Source: Sphingomonas sp. MA1305 (lineage in GTDB: Bacteria; Pseudomonadota; Alphaproteobacteria; Sphingomonadales; Sphingomonadaceae). Taken from it: a DNA stretch of 64,000 nt. The notes under the pieces were generated by a model. It did not search any database and was not told the origin of the DNA. It was given only the letters and a program-made list of their open reading frames with translations. Below are positions 52,579 to 61,077 of this stretch, piece after piece; within the stretch, counting starts at the first letter, position 1; every line of letters starts with the position of its first letter. The stretch is from the NCBI RefSeq assembly GCF_016107325.1, contig NZ_RCVT01000004.1, forward strand, positions 205,074-269,073. The letters run 5' to 3'. Made by a program: the position numbers and the translations under genes.

Positions 52579-53424
52579 TCAGTTCATCGGGTCGCCGGAC
52601 GCGCTGCGGCCACCCATGCCGCCGTCGATACCGCCACTCATTCCACCGTTCATGCCGCCGCCCATCGGCCGTCGTCCGGCGCCGCGGCCGCGACGTTCGC
52701 CGCCATCGCGATTGCCCGATGAGCGCACCTCGGCCCTGACCCTTACGTGCGGCAGCTCGTCCCAGGTCAGCTTGCCGTTATGGTTCTTGTCGAGCGAATC
52801 GAAACGCTGTTCGGCCGCGCGCCCGAATTCCATCGGGTCGACGCCGCGGTTGAAGTTGCGGTCCGCGGCGGTGACCGGCTCCGGCAGATCGAAATAGCTG
52901 AACCGCGCCGCGCCGAGCGTGCCCGCATCGTAGAGCACGCCGCGCGTTCCCTGCGTGCTCGCGCCGCCTTCGCCGTCCTGCACGCGCGCGATGATGCCGC
53001 TGCCGACGGCATTGCCGGAGCGGACCTCCGGCGCCAGCGTGTTCTCGTAATAGTCGATGTCGTCGGGATCGATCTCGCCGTCGCGCTTGCGGTCGAGGAT
53101 GGTGAAGAAACGCCCCGCATCCGACTTGAACTCGGCCAGCGTCAGCGCGCCGTCATGGTTGGTGTCGACGCTGTCGAACCAGGCGCGCTCCGGATCCGGC
53201 GCGGCCTCGGTGCCGCGGAACGGCTGACCCATCGGGCTGATGAAGATGCGGCGGGGGCCGCGCGATGCCTGGGCACGGGCGGTCACCGTGATCGGCGGCT
53301 CGGCCTGTGGCGGTGTCGACGCTGCCGGAGCGGAGGACGCGGCGGGCGGCGCGGTCTGCGCCGCGGCGATCGCGCCGGGCATGGCGGTGGTGACGAGCAG
53401 GGCAAGGCAGGCGATGCGGCGCAT
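52579..53424 (-). CDS. Exported EF-hand protein with Gly/Met-rich tail
   Basis: A 281-residue protein with a signal peptide (about residues 1-22), an Ala/Pro linker and four EF-hand-like loops: DTNHDGALTLAEF, DRKRDGEIDPDDI, DRNFNRGVDPMEF and DKNHNGKLTWDEL. The first and last have complete calcium ligands; the third is degenerate. The C-terminus is Arg/Gly-rich, then an iterated GGMNGGMSGGIDGGMGG-type repeat. It probably binds calcium in the periplasm or outside the cell; the Met repeats could also bind copper. It is divergent from a two-component operon. Confidence 0.82.
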   Translation of the reverse strand: MRRIACLALLVTTAMPGAIAAAQTAPPAASSAPAASTPPQAEPPITVTARAQASRGPRRIFISPMGQPFRGTEAAPDPERAWFDSVDTNHDGALTLAEFKSDAGRFFTILDRKRDGEIDPDDIDYYENTLAPEVRSGNAVGSGIIARVQDGEGGASTQGTRGVLYDAGTLGAARFSYFDLPEPVTAADRNFNRGVDPMEFGRAAEQRFDSLDKNHNGKLTWDELPHVRVRAEVRSSGNRDGGERRGRGAGRRPMGGGMNGGMSGGIDGGMGGRSASGDPMN

Positions 53425-53599
53425 GATGGGTTTCCCGGAACCGATGTGACGGTCAATCACCCCAGTATTGCGGCAGAATGTCAGGCGAGGCGAGAGGGGA
53501 CGTGCGGCACTCCTGCCGCACCGCACCCCGGCGGGATGTCGCTTGCCTGCGCCATCTGATATTCGGCAGCAACATTCGCCTGTCATCCCACCGCCGGAC

Positions 53600-54319
53600 A
53601 TGACCATGCAGCAATCCATCGAACAGCCCGCCTCGATCCTGGTCGTCGACGACGACCGCGAGATCCGCACTCTGCTGACCCAGAGCCTCGGCGCGCGGGG
53701 CTATCGCGTGCAGGCGGCGGCGAATACGCGCGAAATGGACGCGGTGCTGGAGCGTGACCGGATTGATGCGGTGCTGCTCGACGTGATGATGCCCGGCGAG
53801 GACGGCATCTCCGCCTGTCGCCGCATCGCCCGGGACGACGGGCCGGCGGTCATCTTCCTCAGCGCGCTGGGCGAGGAACGCGACCGGATCGTCGGGCTGG
53901 AACTCGGCGCGAGCCATTATCTGCCCAAGCCGTGCAGCGCGCGCGAGGTGTTGGCGACGGTGCGCGCGGCACTGCGGGCGCGGCGGCAGATGCAGGCAGG
54001 CGAGCGGCTGCGGCTCGGCTTCGACGGCTGGACGATGGATCTGGTCGCGCATGAGATCTTCGATCCGGCCGGCGTGCTGGTCGGGCTGACCGACGGCGAA
54101 TTCGCGCTGCTGCGCGCCTTCGTCGAGCGGCCGCGGCGCGTGCTGTCGCGCGAGATGCTGCTGGAGGCGGCGCGTGGTCCCAACAGCGACGCCTTCGATC
54201 GGGCGATCGACGTCCAGATCAGCCGCGTCCGCCGCAAGCTGCGCAGCGGCGGCGACGAGATGATCCGCACGATCCGCAACGAAGGCTATCTGTTCGTCCC
54301 CGCCGTGACCCGGCTGTGA
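53600..54319 (+). CDS. OmpR-family response regulator
   Basis: A 239-residue regulator with a receiver domain (acidic DDD near 17-19, phospho-acceptor Asp61 in VLLDVMMPG, Lys in LPKPCS) and an OmpR winged-helix (DGEFALLRAFVERPRRVLSREML...VDVQISRVRRKL, then IRTIRNEGYLF). An ATG at 53606 is an alternative start. The stop overlaps the kinase GTG. It is adjacent to the divergent EF-hand gene, which it may control. Confidence 0.9.
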   Translation: MTMQQSIEQPASILVVDDDREIRTLLTQSLGARGYRVQAAANTREMDAVLERDRIDAVLLDVMMPGEDGISACRRIARDDGPAVIFLSALGEERDRIVGLELGASHYLPKPCSAREVLATVRAALRARRQMQAGERLRLGFDGWTMDLVAHEIFDPAGVLVGLTDGEFALLRAFVERPRRVLSREMLLEAARGPNSDAFDRAIDVQISRVRRKLRSGGDEMIRTIRNEGYLFVPAVTRL

Positions 54320-55677
54320 CCGAGGGATCGGGGCAGGCAGAGGAGATTCCCGGCATCGTTCCCGGCCGCCGGCTGGGTCTGTCGCTGTTCTGGCGAATCT
54401 TCCTGGTGATGCTGGCGAGCGTCGCCAGCGTGCAACTGGTCAACGTCGCGCTGCTCGTCTTCGTCAGCCCGCCGACCCCGCGGATCTTCTCGGTGGCGCA
54501 GGTCGCCAGCGCGCTCCGCACGGGGCATGACGCGACCGGCGAGATCAAGCTGGCGCGCGTGGCCGACGTCCCGGACGACAATGACTGGCGCACCGACCGG
54601 CTCGAACAGGCGATTGCCGATCACCTGCGCATCGCACCGGATCGGGTGCGCATCCATTTCGGCGGTCCGGCGACGGCGTTCCGGCCGTTCCCGCCGGTCG
54701 TTTTCGGACCGCATCACCGGCCGCCGCCGGACGCCCGCAGCCAGATCCTGTTCGGCGGCTTCACCGTCGGGGTACAGCGATCCGGCGGCGATTGGGTGGT
54801 GGCGCGGGCGACGCGGACCGGGCTGGAAGGGTGGCGCTGGCGGGCGCTGCTGTGGCTGCTCGCGGCGCTGGTCGCGGTCGCCCCCTTCGCCTGGTTCCTC
54901 GCCAGCCGGTCGACCCGGCCGCTCCGCATCTTCACCGCCGCCGCCGAGCGGCTGGGCCGGGATCCACGCGCCGCGCCGGTGCCGGTCGACGGGCCGACCG
55001 AGGTCGCCGATGCCGCGGTGGCGTTCAACCGCATGCAGACGCGACTCAACCGCTATGTCGAGGATCGCACCACCGTGATCGCGGCGATCGCGCACGACCT
55101 GCGCACCCCGCTGATGCGACTCGCCCTGCGGCTGGAGCAGGCGCCCGAGCCGATCCGCGCCGCCAGCGAGGCGGATATCCACGACATGCACGCGATGATC
55201 GCCGCCGGCCTCGCCTTCTTCCGCGATTCGACCCAATCGGTCGAGCGGCGCCCGCTCGACCTGCGTTCGCTGACCGAGAGCATCGTCGACGATCTCGCCG
55301 ATCGCGGCGCGGCGGTGACGCTGGCCGATGGCGCGCCGCTGGTGCTGACCGGCGATGCGACCGGGATCAAGACGATCATCGGCAATCTGGTCGGCAATGC
55401 GCTCAAATATGCGGGCGATGCGGCGCTGACGCTGAGCCGTGACGGCGACCATGCGCAGATCGCCGTGCGGGATCACGGCCCGGGAATCGACCCCGACGAT
55501 CTCGATCGGGTGTTCGAACCCTTCTTCCGCGGCGAGCGGTCGCGCAACCGCGACACCGGCGGCATCGGTCTCGGACTGGCGAGCGTGCGTGGCGTCGCAC
55601 GGGCGCATGGCGGCGATGCGGACATCGCCAACCATCCCGATGGCGGCGTCATCGCGACGGTCTGGCTGCCGATCTGA
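54316..55677 (+). CDS. EnvZ-like sensor histidine kinase
   Basis: A 453-residue membrane kinase. Helices at about residues 24-50 and 175-195 bracket a periplasmic domain of about 120 residues. HAMP follows (SRSTRPLRIFTAAAERLG), then the H-box IAHDLRTPLMRLALR with His260. The N box is LVGNALKYA and the G boxes are DHGPGIDPDD and GGIGLGLASV. The GTG start overlaps the regulator's stop (GTGA). The signal is unknown. Confidence 0.9.
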   Translation: MTEGSGQAEEIPGIVPGRRLGLSLFWRIFLVMLASVASVQLVNVALLVFVSPPTPRIFSVAQVASALRTGHDATGEIKLARVADVPDDNDWRTDRLEQAIADHLRIAPDRVRIHFGGPATAFRPFPPVVFGPHHRPPPDARSQILFGGFTVGVQRSGGDWVVARATRTGLEGWRWRALLWLLAALVAVAPFAWFLASRSTRPLRIFTAAAERLGRDPRAAPVPVDGPTEVADAAVAFNRMQTRLNRYVEDRTTVIAAIAHDLRTPLMRLALRLEQAPEPIRAASEADIHDMHAMIAAGLAFFRDSTQSVERRPLDLRSLTESIVDDLADRGAAVTLADGAPLVLTGDATGIKTIIGNLVGNALKYAGDAALTLSRDGDHAQIAVRDHGPGIDPDDLDRVFEPFFRGERSRNRDTGGIGLGLASVRGVARAHGGDADIANHPDGGVIATVWLPI

Positions 55678-55724
55678 ACGACGCGACCGCCGATCCGCCT
55701 CGCGGCGGGCCTGCCGGGCTGCAG

Positions 55725-55931
55725 CTAGTGACGCGACGGGCCGGGTGGCGCCGTCGTCCCCAGTTCGTCGGCGATGATCCAGCGCCGGCTGATCGCCAGT
55801 CGCATCAGCATCAGGCCGCAGCAGCGGCAGCGCGCGCGGGCGACGTCGCCCGTCTCGCGGATCACGCTGCCGGGCCGGTGGCGGCTCGCCGTGCAGCGCG
55901 GCACGCGAGCGGAGGGGGAGAGCGTTGCCAT
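55725..55931 (-). CDS. Small hypothetical protein with Cys motif
   Basis: A possible 68-residue basic protein with CRCC near residue 35, followed by GLMLMRLAISRRWIIADELG. The Cys cluster and an aliphatic helix give it some protein-like character, but there is no family match I know. The support is weak. Confidence 0.35.
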   Translation of the reverse strand: MATLSPSARVPRCTASRHRPGSVIRETGDVARARCRCCGLMLMRLAISRRWIIADELGTTAPPGPSRH

Positions 55932-56086
55932 GGCGCATCATGGCCGACCCGATTTGCAGGCGCATGTCCGCCGCCGTGGCTGCCGGACATACCCCAGACA
56001 CACCGGGCGGCTAGGACGGCGGTGTCGGTGCTGTTCTCTCCCAATCAAGCATCACCGGCCTATCGGGTGCTCCCCGGCGCCCGGAC

Positions 56087-56121
56087 CCGGGCTGCGGTGG
56101 CTTTCAGCCGTCGCAGCCCGG
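56087..56121 (-). terminator. Strong hairpin after the GreA/B-like gene
   Basis: Perfect 10-bp stem CCGGGCTGCG / CGCAGCCCGG enclosing an inner GGCT-TTC-AGCC hairpin, eight bases past the stop of the minus-strand GreA/B-like gene. The position and stability fit a terminator. Confidence 0.55.
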
Positions 56122-56128
56122 ATAATCC

Positions 56129-56602
56129 TCAGGCCGCGGGCGGATCGATCGCCGCCACCGCCAGTACCCGAATCGCGCCGTCGCGACCGTTGAACGGCAA
56201 TTCGTCGCCTGCTTCCGCCCCGATCAGCGCCCGAGCGAGCGGCGCGCCGAAGGCGATACGGTCCAGCTTGGGATCCGCCTCGTCATCGCCGACGATCGCG
56301 ATTCGGCGTTCCCGCCCCGCCACCATCGCCGTCACCAGCGTGCCGAACCCGATCGTCCCGTCGCCGGGCGCCGGCGTCCATTCCGCAGTCGCCCGCCGCG
56401 TCTGCCAATAGCGCAGGTCGCGGCGCAGCGTCTCCGCCTCGGCCTCCGGCGCGGTCGCCAGGGCCTGTTCGATCCCGGCGATCCGCTCGGCGATCACCGC
56501 CAGCCCGGCACGCGTCACCCGATTGGGACCCGCGGGCAGGGGGATCTCGAACTTCGGTTCGAGATGCTCGTCATCGCTTTCGCGGCGGAATGCCACGCTC
56601 AT
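56129..56602 (-). CDS. GreA/GreB-family elongation factor-like protein
   Basis: A 157-residue protein with a short coiled-coil (about residues 28-72, RVTRAGLAVIAERIAGIEQA...LRRDLRYWQTRR) and a C-terminal FKBP-like GreA/GreB domain (IGFGTLVTAMVAGRERRIAIVGDDEADP, then GAPLARALIGAEAGDELPF). Gre factors stimulate transcript cleavage in backtracked RNA polymerase. The coiled coil looks shorter and its tip lacks the usual acidic pair, so it may act differently from canonical GreA. Confidence 0.8.
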   Translation of the reverse strand: MSVAFRRESDDEHLEPKFEIPLPAGPNRVTRAGLAVIAERIAGIEQALATAPEAEAETLRRDLRYWQTRRATAEWTPAPGDGTIGFGTLVTAMVAGRERRIAIVGDDEADPKLDRIAFGAPLARALIGAEAGDELPFNGRDGAIRVLAVAAIDPPAA

Positions 56603-56718
56603 GCCGGTCGCCTTTCACGTCCTATAAGAAAAGGGGAATCTGTACCGGGCCGGGACGGTCCGAACTTAACCACCTTTGTCGCTGGTCGAAATCGTAAACA
56701 GGGCGTTAACACCTCGCT

Positions 56719-56886
56719 ATGAAACGACGTCTAGTCATCACCAACGAAGCGGCCCGCCATCCTTTCCGCCAGATGCTGCCGCCGCCCCCGATGGCGCGCG
56801 CCGCACGCAACGACGATCAGGACTGGAAGCTGTTCATGCTCAGCTTCGCCGCCTTCTTCATCTGTTTCTACACGCTGTTGATCTGA
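56719..56886 (+). CDS. 55-residue single-helix membrane protein
   Basis: The ATG at 56719 opens MKRRLVITNEAARHPFRQML, a Pro/Ala/Arg region and a C-terminal hydrophobic helix (WKLFMLSFAAFFICFYTLLI) running to the stop. This gives a tail-anchored arrangement with a basic cytoplasmic head. Coding character is good (clean hydropathy, low ambiguity), and it fills the gap between the GreA/B-like gene and the convergent MFS gene. The function is unknown. Confidence 0.65.
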   Translation: MKRRLVITNEAARHPFRQMLPPPPMARAARNDDQDWKLFMLSFAAFFICFYTLLI

Positions 56887-56908
56887 CGGAGGGCGAAGCC
56901 GCCTGCGC

Positions 56909-58198
56909 TCAGTCGCAGGCGCGGTGCAGCCGCTGCGCGATCCAGGCGGAAACCAGGCACATCGCTGCCACCAGCAGCAGCATGTCGGTCGGCCCGACGC
57001 CGAATGCGGTGATGATCAGGACGGCCACCGATCCGATCGTCATCGCGCCGGAATTGACGACATTGTTCGCTGCCACGGTACGCGCGGTCTGGTCCTTTTC
57101 CACCGTCGTGGTCAGGAAGGCGTAGAGCGGCACCACGAACATCCCGCCCGTCGTGGCGATCGCCAGCAGGCTCAGCATGATCGCGATCGCGCGGGGCTGG
57201 GCGATGAATTCGCCCCAGGAATAGAGCGTGCCGACCGGCGCCGCCGGCCATTCCCGGCACAGGACCGAGAAGAGTACGACGAAGCCGCCCATCGCGATCA
57301 CCGACACGGGCGAATAGCGCGCGCTGATCCGGCCGCGCAGCATCGTGTTGATGATCACCGAACCGATCGCGACGCCGACCGAGAAGACCGCGATGGCACC
57401 GCTGGCGACGCGCTCGTCCGCGGTCAGCACGTTCTTCACCAGCGGCGGAAAGACGACGATCAGCACCGCGCCGATGGTCCAGAAGAAGCTGATCGCGCAG
57501 ATCGCCAGAAACAGCCGCGGGATGTGCAGCGTCGCCCTGATCAGTCGCCAGGACGAGGTGAAGGGATTGTAGTTGAGCACCAGCCGCGGTCCCTCGCGCG
57601 GCGCCGGCGGGATCTGCCGCGCGACCAGCCAGCCCAGCGCGGCGACGGCGAGCACGGTGATCGCCGCACCCTCGATCGGGATCCAGCCCGCGGTCACCGT
57701 GCCAAGCAGGATGGCGAGATAGGTGCCCGCCTCGACCAGGCCGGTGCCGCCCAGCACGTCGTGCGGCGGCAGATGCTGCGGCAGGATCGCATATTTGATC
57801 GGGCCGAAGAAGGTCGAATGGACGCCCAGGCACAGCACCGCACCCAACATCAGACCGATGCCGACCCCCGGCAGGCCGGCGCGTGCCACCATCAGCCCCG
57901 ACGCGCCGAGCAGCATGATCAGGATTTCCGCCGTCTTGACGATGCGGATGATCCGCGCCTTGTCGTGACTGTCGGCGAGCTGGCCGGCCAGAGCGGACAG
58001 CAGGAAGAACGGCAGGATCGCCAGCCCGGTCGCCAGCGCGTTGAAATTCGCCTCCATCTTCGGGTCGTTGAAGATCGCATAGGTGGCGAACAGCACCATC
58101 GACGTCTTGAACAGATTGTCGTTGAACGCGCCGAGGAACTGCGTCGTGAACAAGGGCAGGAAGCGGCGTTGCTTCAGCAACCCCAAGGCATTCAGCAT
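56909..58198 (-). CDS. LplT-like MFS transporter
   Basis: A 429-residue major-facilitator protein of the lysophospholipid-transporter (LplT) type. The opening RRFLPLFTTQFLGAFNDNLFKT, the STFFGPIKYAILPQHLP motif after helix 4 and LGGTGLVEAGTYLAILLG are diagnostic. LplT flips lysophospholipids inward for re-acylation by Aas; here the acyltransferase is neither fused nor adjacent. The ATG at 58198 was chosen; a longer frame to 58318 adds a low-complexity basic extension. Confidence 0.85.
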   Translation of the reverse strand: MLNALGLLKQRRFLPLFTTQFLGAFNDNLFKTSMVLFATYAIFNDPKMEANFNALATGLAILPFFLLSALAGQLADSHDKARIIRIVKTAEILIMLLGASGLMVARAGLPGVGIGLMLGAVLCLGVHSTFFGPIKYAILPQHLPPHDVLGGTGLVEAGTYLAILLGTVTAGWIPIEGAAITVLAVAALGWLVARQIPPAPREGPRLVLNYNPFTSSWRLIRATLHIPRLFLAICAISFFWTIGAVLIVVFPPLVKNVLTADERVASGAIAVFSVGVAIGSVIINTMLRGRISARYSPVSVIAMGGFVVLFSVLCREWPAAPVGTLYSWGEFIAQPRAIAIMLSLLAIATTGGMFVVPLYAFLTTTVEKDQTARTVAANNVVNSGAMTIGSVAVLIITAFGVGPTDMLLLVAAMCLVSAWIAQRLHRACD

Positions 58199-58374
58199 GA
58201 CGAAACGTGGCTTTCGCTCGATGTGTAGCGCACCGGCATAGCCGAGCCGCACCGGCACGCCAACCGGCCTGCGTCGCGGCCCCAGCCGGCCGGTGGCGGC
58301 GGGGTGTCGCGACGGCACGACTTTCTGCCACGCTCTGCCTTACGCTGGCGCGCGCGGCAGCGTAGGGAGGGATC

Positions 58375-58941
58375 ATGCTGACGTTGCCCAACCTCCTGAC
58401 GCTGTCGCGGATCGTCGCGGTGCCGCTGCTAGTCGCGCTGCTGTGGTGGCCGCGCTGGGAGGCGGGCTTCGGCATCGCCTTCGGCCTGTATTGCCTGATG
58501 GGCATCACCGATTATTTCGACGGCTATCTGGCCCGCGCACAGGGTGCCGTGTCGCGGCTGGGCGTGTTCCTCGACCCGATCGCCGACAAGATCATGGTCG
58601 CCGCGGTGATCCTGATGCTGGTCGGCACGCGTCACGACGACGCCGCGCTGATCACCGGCGTCCATCTGATCGCCGCGCTGGTGATCCTGCTGCGCGAGAT
58701 CGCGGTGTCGGGCCTGCGCGAATTCCTCGCCGGGCTGCAGGTGTCGCTGCCGGTGTCGAAACTGGCCAAGTGGAAGACGACGCTGCAACTCGTCGCGCTC
58801 GGCGCGCTGATCCTCGCCGGCGCGCTGCCGGGACAGCCCTGGGTCAAGATCGTCGGTCTGGGCAGCCTGTGGGGCGCTGCGGTGCTGACGCTGGTGACGG
58901 GCTGGGATTATCTGCGCGTCGGCCTGAAGCACATGGACTGA
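58375..58941 (+). CDS. pgsA: CDP-diacylglycerol-glycerol-3-phosphate 3-phosphatidyltransferase
   Basis: A 188-residue membrane enzyme making phosphatidylglycerophosphate, the first committed step to phosphatidylglycerol. The CDP-alcohol phosphotransferase motif is complete: D46, DG49-50, AR53-54, G63, D67 and D71 (DYFDGYLARAQG...GVFLDPIADK). About five helices follow. GGGAGGGATC precedes the ATG. It leads into moaD and moaE. Confidence 0.93.
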   Translation: MLTLPNLLTLSRIVAVPLLVALLWWPRWEAGFGIAFGLYCLMGITDYFDGYLARAQGAVSRLGVFLDPIADKIMVAAVILMLVGTRHDDAALITGVHLIAALVILLREIAVSGLREFLAGLQVSLPVSKLAKWKTTLQLVALGALILAGALPGQPWVKIVGLGSLWGAAVLTLVTGWDYLRVGLKHMD

Positions 58942-58946
58942 CCGGC

Positions 58947-59204
58947 ATGGCGATCGAAATGCTCTATTTCGCCTGGGTGCGCGAACGGATGGGCCGTGCT
59001 GCCGAGACGGTGACCCCGCCGTCGACGGTCGCGACGGTGGCGCAACTGGTCGACTGGCTCGCCGCCCGCGATGCCGACAGCGGCACGGCGCTCGCCGACC
59101 GCGCCCGGCTGCGCGCCGCGGTCGACCAGGCGTTCGTGGCGATGGACGCGCCGATCGCCGGCGCGCGCGAGGTGGCGCTGTTCCCGCCGGTGACTGGCGG
59201 ATGA
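58947..59204 (+). CDS. moaD: Molybdopterin synthase sulfur-carrier subunit
   Basis: An 85-residue MoaD with a ubiquitin-like fold: IEMLYFAWVRERMGRAAETV at the start, VDQAFVAMDAPI in the second half and the C-terminal FPPVTGG, whose Gly-Gly carries the thiocarboxylate. It starts five bases after pgsA and overlaps moaE by four bases. Confidence 0.93.
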   Translation: MAIEMLYFAWVRERMGRAAETVTPPSTVATVAQLVDWLAARDADSGTALADRARLRAAVDQAFVAMDAPIAGAREVALFPPVTGG

Positions 59205-59650
59205 TCCGGGTCGTCGTCCATCCCGCGCCGATCGCGATCGACGCCGAACTGGCGCGGGTCGAGGCGGCACCCGGCGCCGGCGCGATCGCGACCTTCACCG
59301 GGCTGGTGCGCGCCGACGACGGCGTCGGTACGCTGGAACTGGAACATTACCCCGGCGCGACCGAAGCGGCGCTGACCCGGCTGGCCGAGGCGGCGACGGC
59401 GCGCTGGTCGCTGGGCGCGGCGACGATCGTCCATCGCGTCGGACCGATGGCGCCGGGCGAGCGGATCGTCTTCGTCGCGACCGCCGCGCCGCACCGCGCC
59501 GCCGCGCTGGAGGCCTGCACCTTCCTGATCGACCGGCTGAAGACCGACGCGCCGTTCTGGAAGCGCGAGACGCGCGACGGCGAAAGCCGCTGGGTCGAGG
59601 CCCGCGATACCGACGATGCCGCCGCCGCGCGCTGGCGCGACGGGGCATAA
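59201..59650 (+). CDS. moaE: Molybdopterin synthase catalytic subunit
   Basis: A 149-residue MoaE, which with MoaD inserts dithiolene sulfurs into precursor Z to make molybdopterin. GAIATFTGLVR near residue 27, LELEHYPG, the HRVGPMAPGE motif and the active-site lysines in DRLKTDAPFWKRE are all present. It is coupled to moaD. Confidence 0.94.
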   Translation: MIRVVVHPAPIAIDAELARVEAAPGAGAIATFTGLVRADDGVGTLELEHYPGATEAALTRLAEAATARWSLGAATIVHRVGPMAPGERIVFVATAAPHRAAALEACTFLIDRLKTDAPFWKRETRDGESRWVEARDTDDAAAARWRDGA

Positions 59651-59673
59651 AGTCGACGCGGCGCGTCGATCGG

Positions 59674-60264
59674 TCAGCTCAGCTTGGGTACGCTCACCCC
59701 GTTGGTGACGTGAACGATGCCATTGGCCTCCTTGACGTCCGGCTGGCTGACATAGCTCTTGTTGCCGCTCGGGTCGGTGAGCACCAAATTGCCGTTGTCG
59801 ATCGTCGCGGTCAGCGGCTGTCCCGACAGCGTCGGCAGCGACGCCGAACCGTTGCCCGCCGCGACCAGCGCCTTGATCTGTTCGGCCGTATAGGCGCCCT
59901 GCACGACATGGGTCTTCAGGATGGTGGCGAGGCTTGCCGCATTCTCAGGCTTCATCAGCGTGTCGACGGTGCCGGGGGCCAGTCGGGCGAAGGCGTCGTC
60001 GCTCGGTGCGAAGACGGTGAACGGGCCGGCTCCGGCCAGCGTCGGAGCGACCGCGGAGGCGGACACCAGCCGCGCCAGCGTGGCATGATGGTCGAGCGTC
60101 GGCAGCGCCTGGGCGATCGTCGCGGTCGGCGCTTCCGGCGGCAAGGCGACCCGCCCGACCGACAGCTGCGGCGGCTTCTCCTTCTTCTTGGCGTCTGCGG
60201 CCGTACCGGCGCAGAGCAGGGCGGTCAGCGTAAGGGCGGTGGCAAGCTGGGAGTGGCGGGTCAT
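59674..60264 (-). CDS. Exported fasciclin (FAS1) domain protein
   Basis: A 196-residue protein with a signal peptide (about residues 1-25, ending TAADAK) and one FAS1 domain. The H1 box is GPFTVFAPSDDAFARL, the YH-like segment is LKTHVVQGAY and the final strand is NGIVHVTNGVSVP. FAS1 proteins mediate adhesion or matrix contacts; many bacterial ones are periplasmic and uncharacterised. A second, diverged FAS1 gene lies immediately upstream on the same strand. Confidence 0.85.
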   Translation of the reverse strand: MTRHSQLATALTLTALLCAGTAADAKKKEKPPQLSVGRVALPPEAPTATIAQALPTLDHHATLARLVSASAVAPTLAGAGPFTVFAPSDDAFARLAPGTVDTLMKPENAASLATILKTHVVQGAYTAEQIKALVAAGNGSASLPTLSGQPLTATIDNGNLVLTDPSGNKSYVSQPDVKEANGIVHVTNGVSVPKLS

Positions 60265-60426
60265 GGGACATCTCCAACGTCGGCGAACGTCATGAAGCTG
60301 TCATATGCTGCACTGCAATGTAAAGACTTTGGTATACGCTTGTGGAGGCATCTGACCCTGTTCGTCGCACAAACGCAACGCTTCAACGAGCTGTTTTGTA
60401 AGGATAATACACGCGGAACGCCGTAA

Positions 60427-61026
60427 TCATTCCGTTAGTGTCGGCACCAGCACGCCGTTGATGACATGGATGACGCCGTTCGCCTGGCGACGGTCGGCCG
60501 TCTCGATATAGGCGCGGCTGCCGCTGCTGCTGGTCAGCATCACGACATCGCCGTCCAGCGTCGCGACGATCGGCTGCCCGGCCAGGCTGGTCAGCGTCGC
60601 CCGGCCCCCTCCGGCCCGGATGCGCGCGACCAGATCGGCCTCGCTCACCGCACCGGCGACGAGATGGTCGCGCAGCAGCAGCTGCAACGTCACGCGATTC
60701 TCCGGCGCGAGCAGCGCGGCCGGCACGTCTTCCGCCAGCCGGGCGTAGGCGGAGTCGGTCGGCGCGAAGAGCGTATAGGGGCCGGCACCGTCGAGCAGGG
60801 CAGTCGCGTCCGCGACCGCCGCCTCGCGTGCGAGCTGCGTCAGACCCGGAACCTGGGCGATCGACGTGCCGATCGTCGCCTCCGGCCGGATCCGGGTCAC
60901 ATCGACCGAAACCGGGGCGATCGCCGCCGGCACGGCGGGCGGCGGGGCGGCAGCGGGCGGCACGCATCCCGGCAGGGCGGCGAGCAGGACGACCAGCCAC
61001 GCCCGGCGGGGAAGAGCGACATTCAC
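60427..61026 (-). CDS. FAS1-domain lipoprotein
   Basis: A 199-residue protein with a lipoprotein signal (LLAALPGC) and one FAS1 domain: GPYTLFAPTDSAYARL, LLRDHLVAGAV and NGVIHVINGVLVPT. The GTG at 61026 opens the signal sequence; a longer frame to 61062 adds 12 polar residues. It is a tandem paralogue of the FAS1 gene at 59674-60264 but lipid-anchored rather than free. Confidence 0.8.
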   Translation of the reverse strand: MNVALPRRAWLVVLLAALPGCVPPAAAPPPAVPAAIAPVSVDVTRIRPEATIGTSIAQVPGLTQLAREAAVADATALLDGAGPYTLFAPTDSAYARLAEDVPAALLAPENRVTLQLLLRDHLVAGAVSEADLVARIRAGGGRATLTSLAGQPIVATLDGDVVMLTSSSGSRAYIETADRRQANGVIHVINGVLVPTLTE

Positions 61027-61077
61027 CCGGCTGCTACGTTCGAGCCGGCATCGCGGTTGCACGCCGATGGGTGAGGC

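Noticed and set aside
53502..53521. GTGCGGCA-CTCC-TGCCGCAC hairpin as an operator of the two-component genes
   Set aside because: Short GC-rich palindromes are expected by chance in this genome; nothing else supports function.
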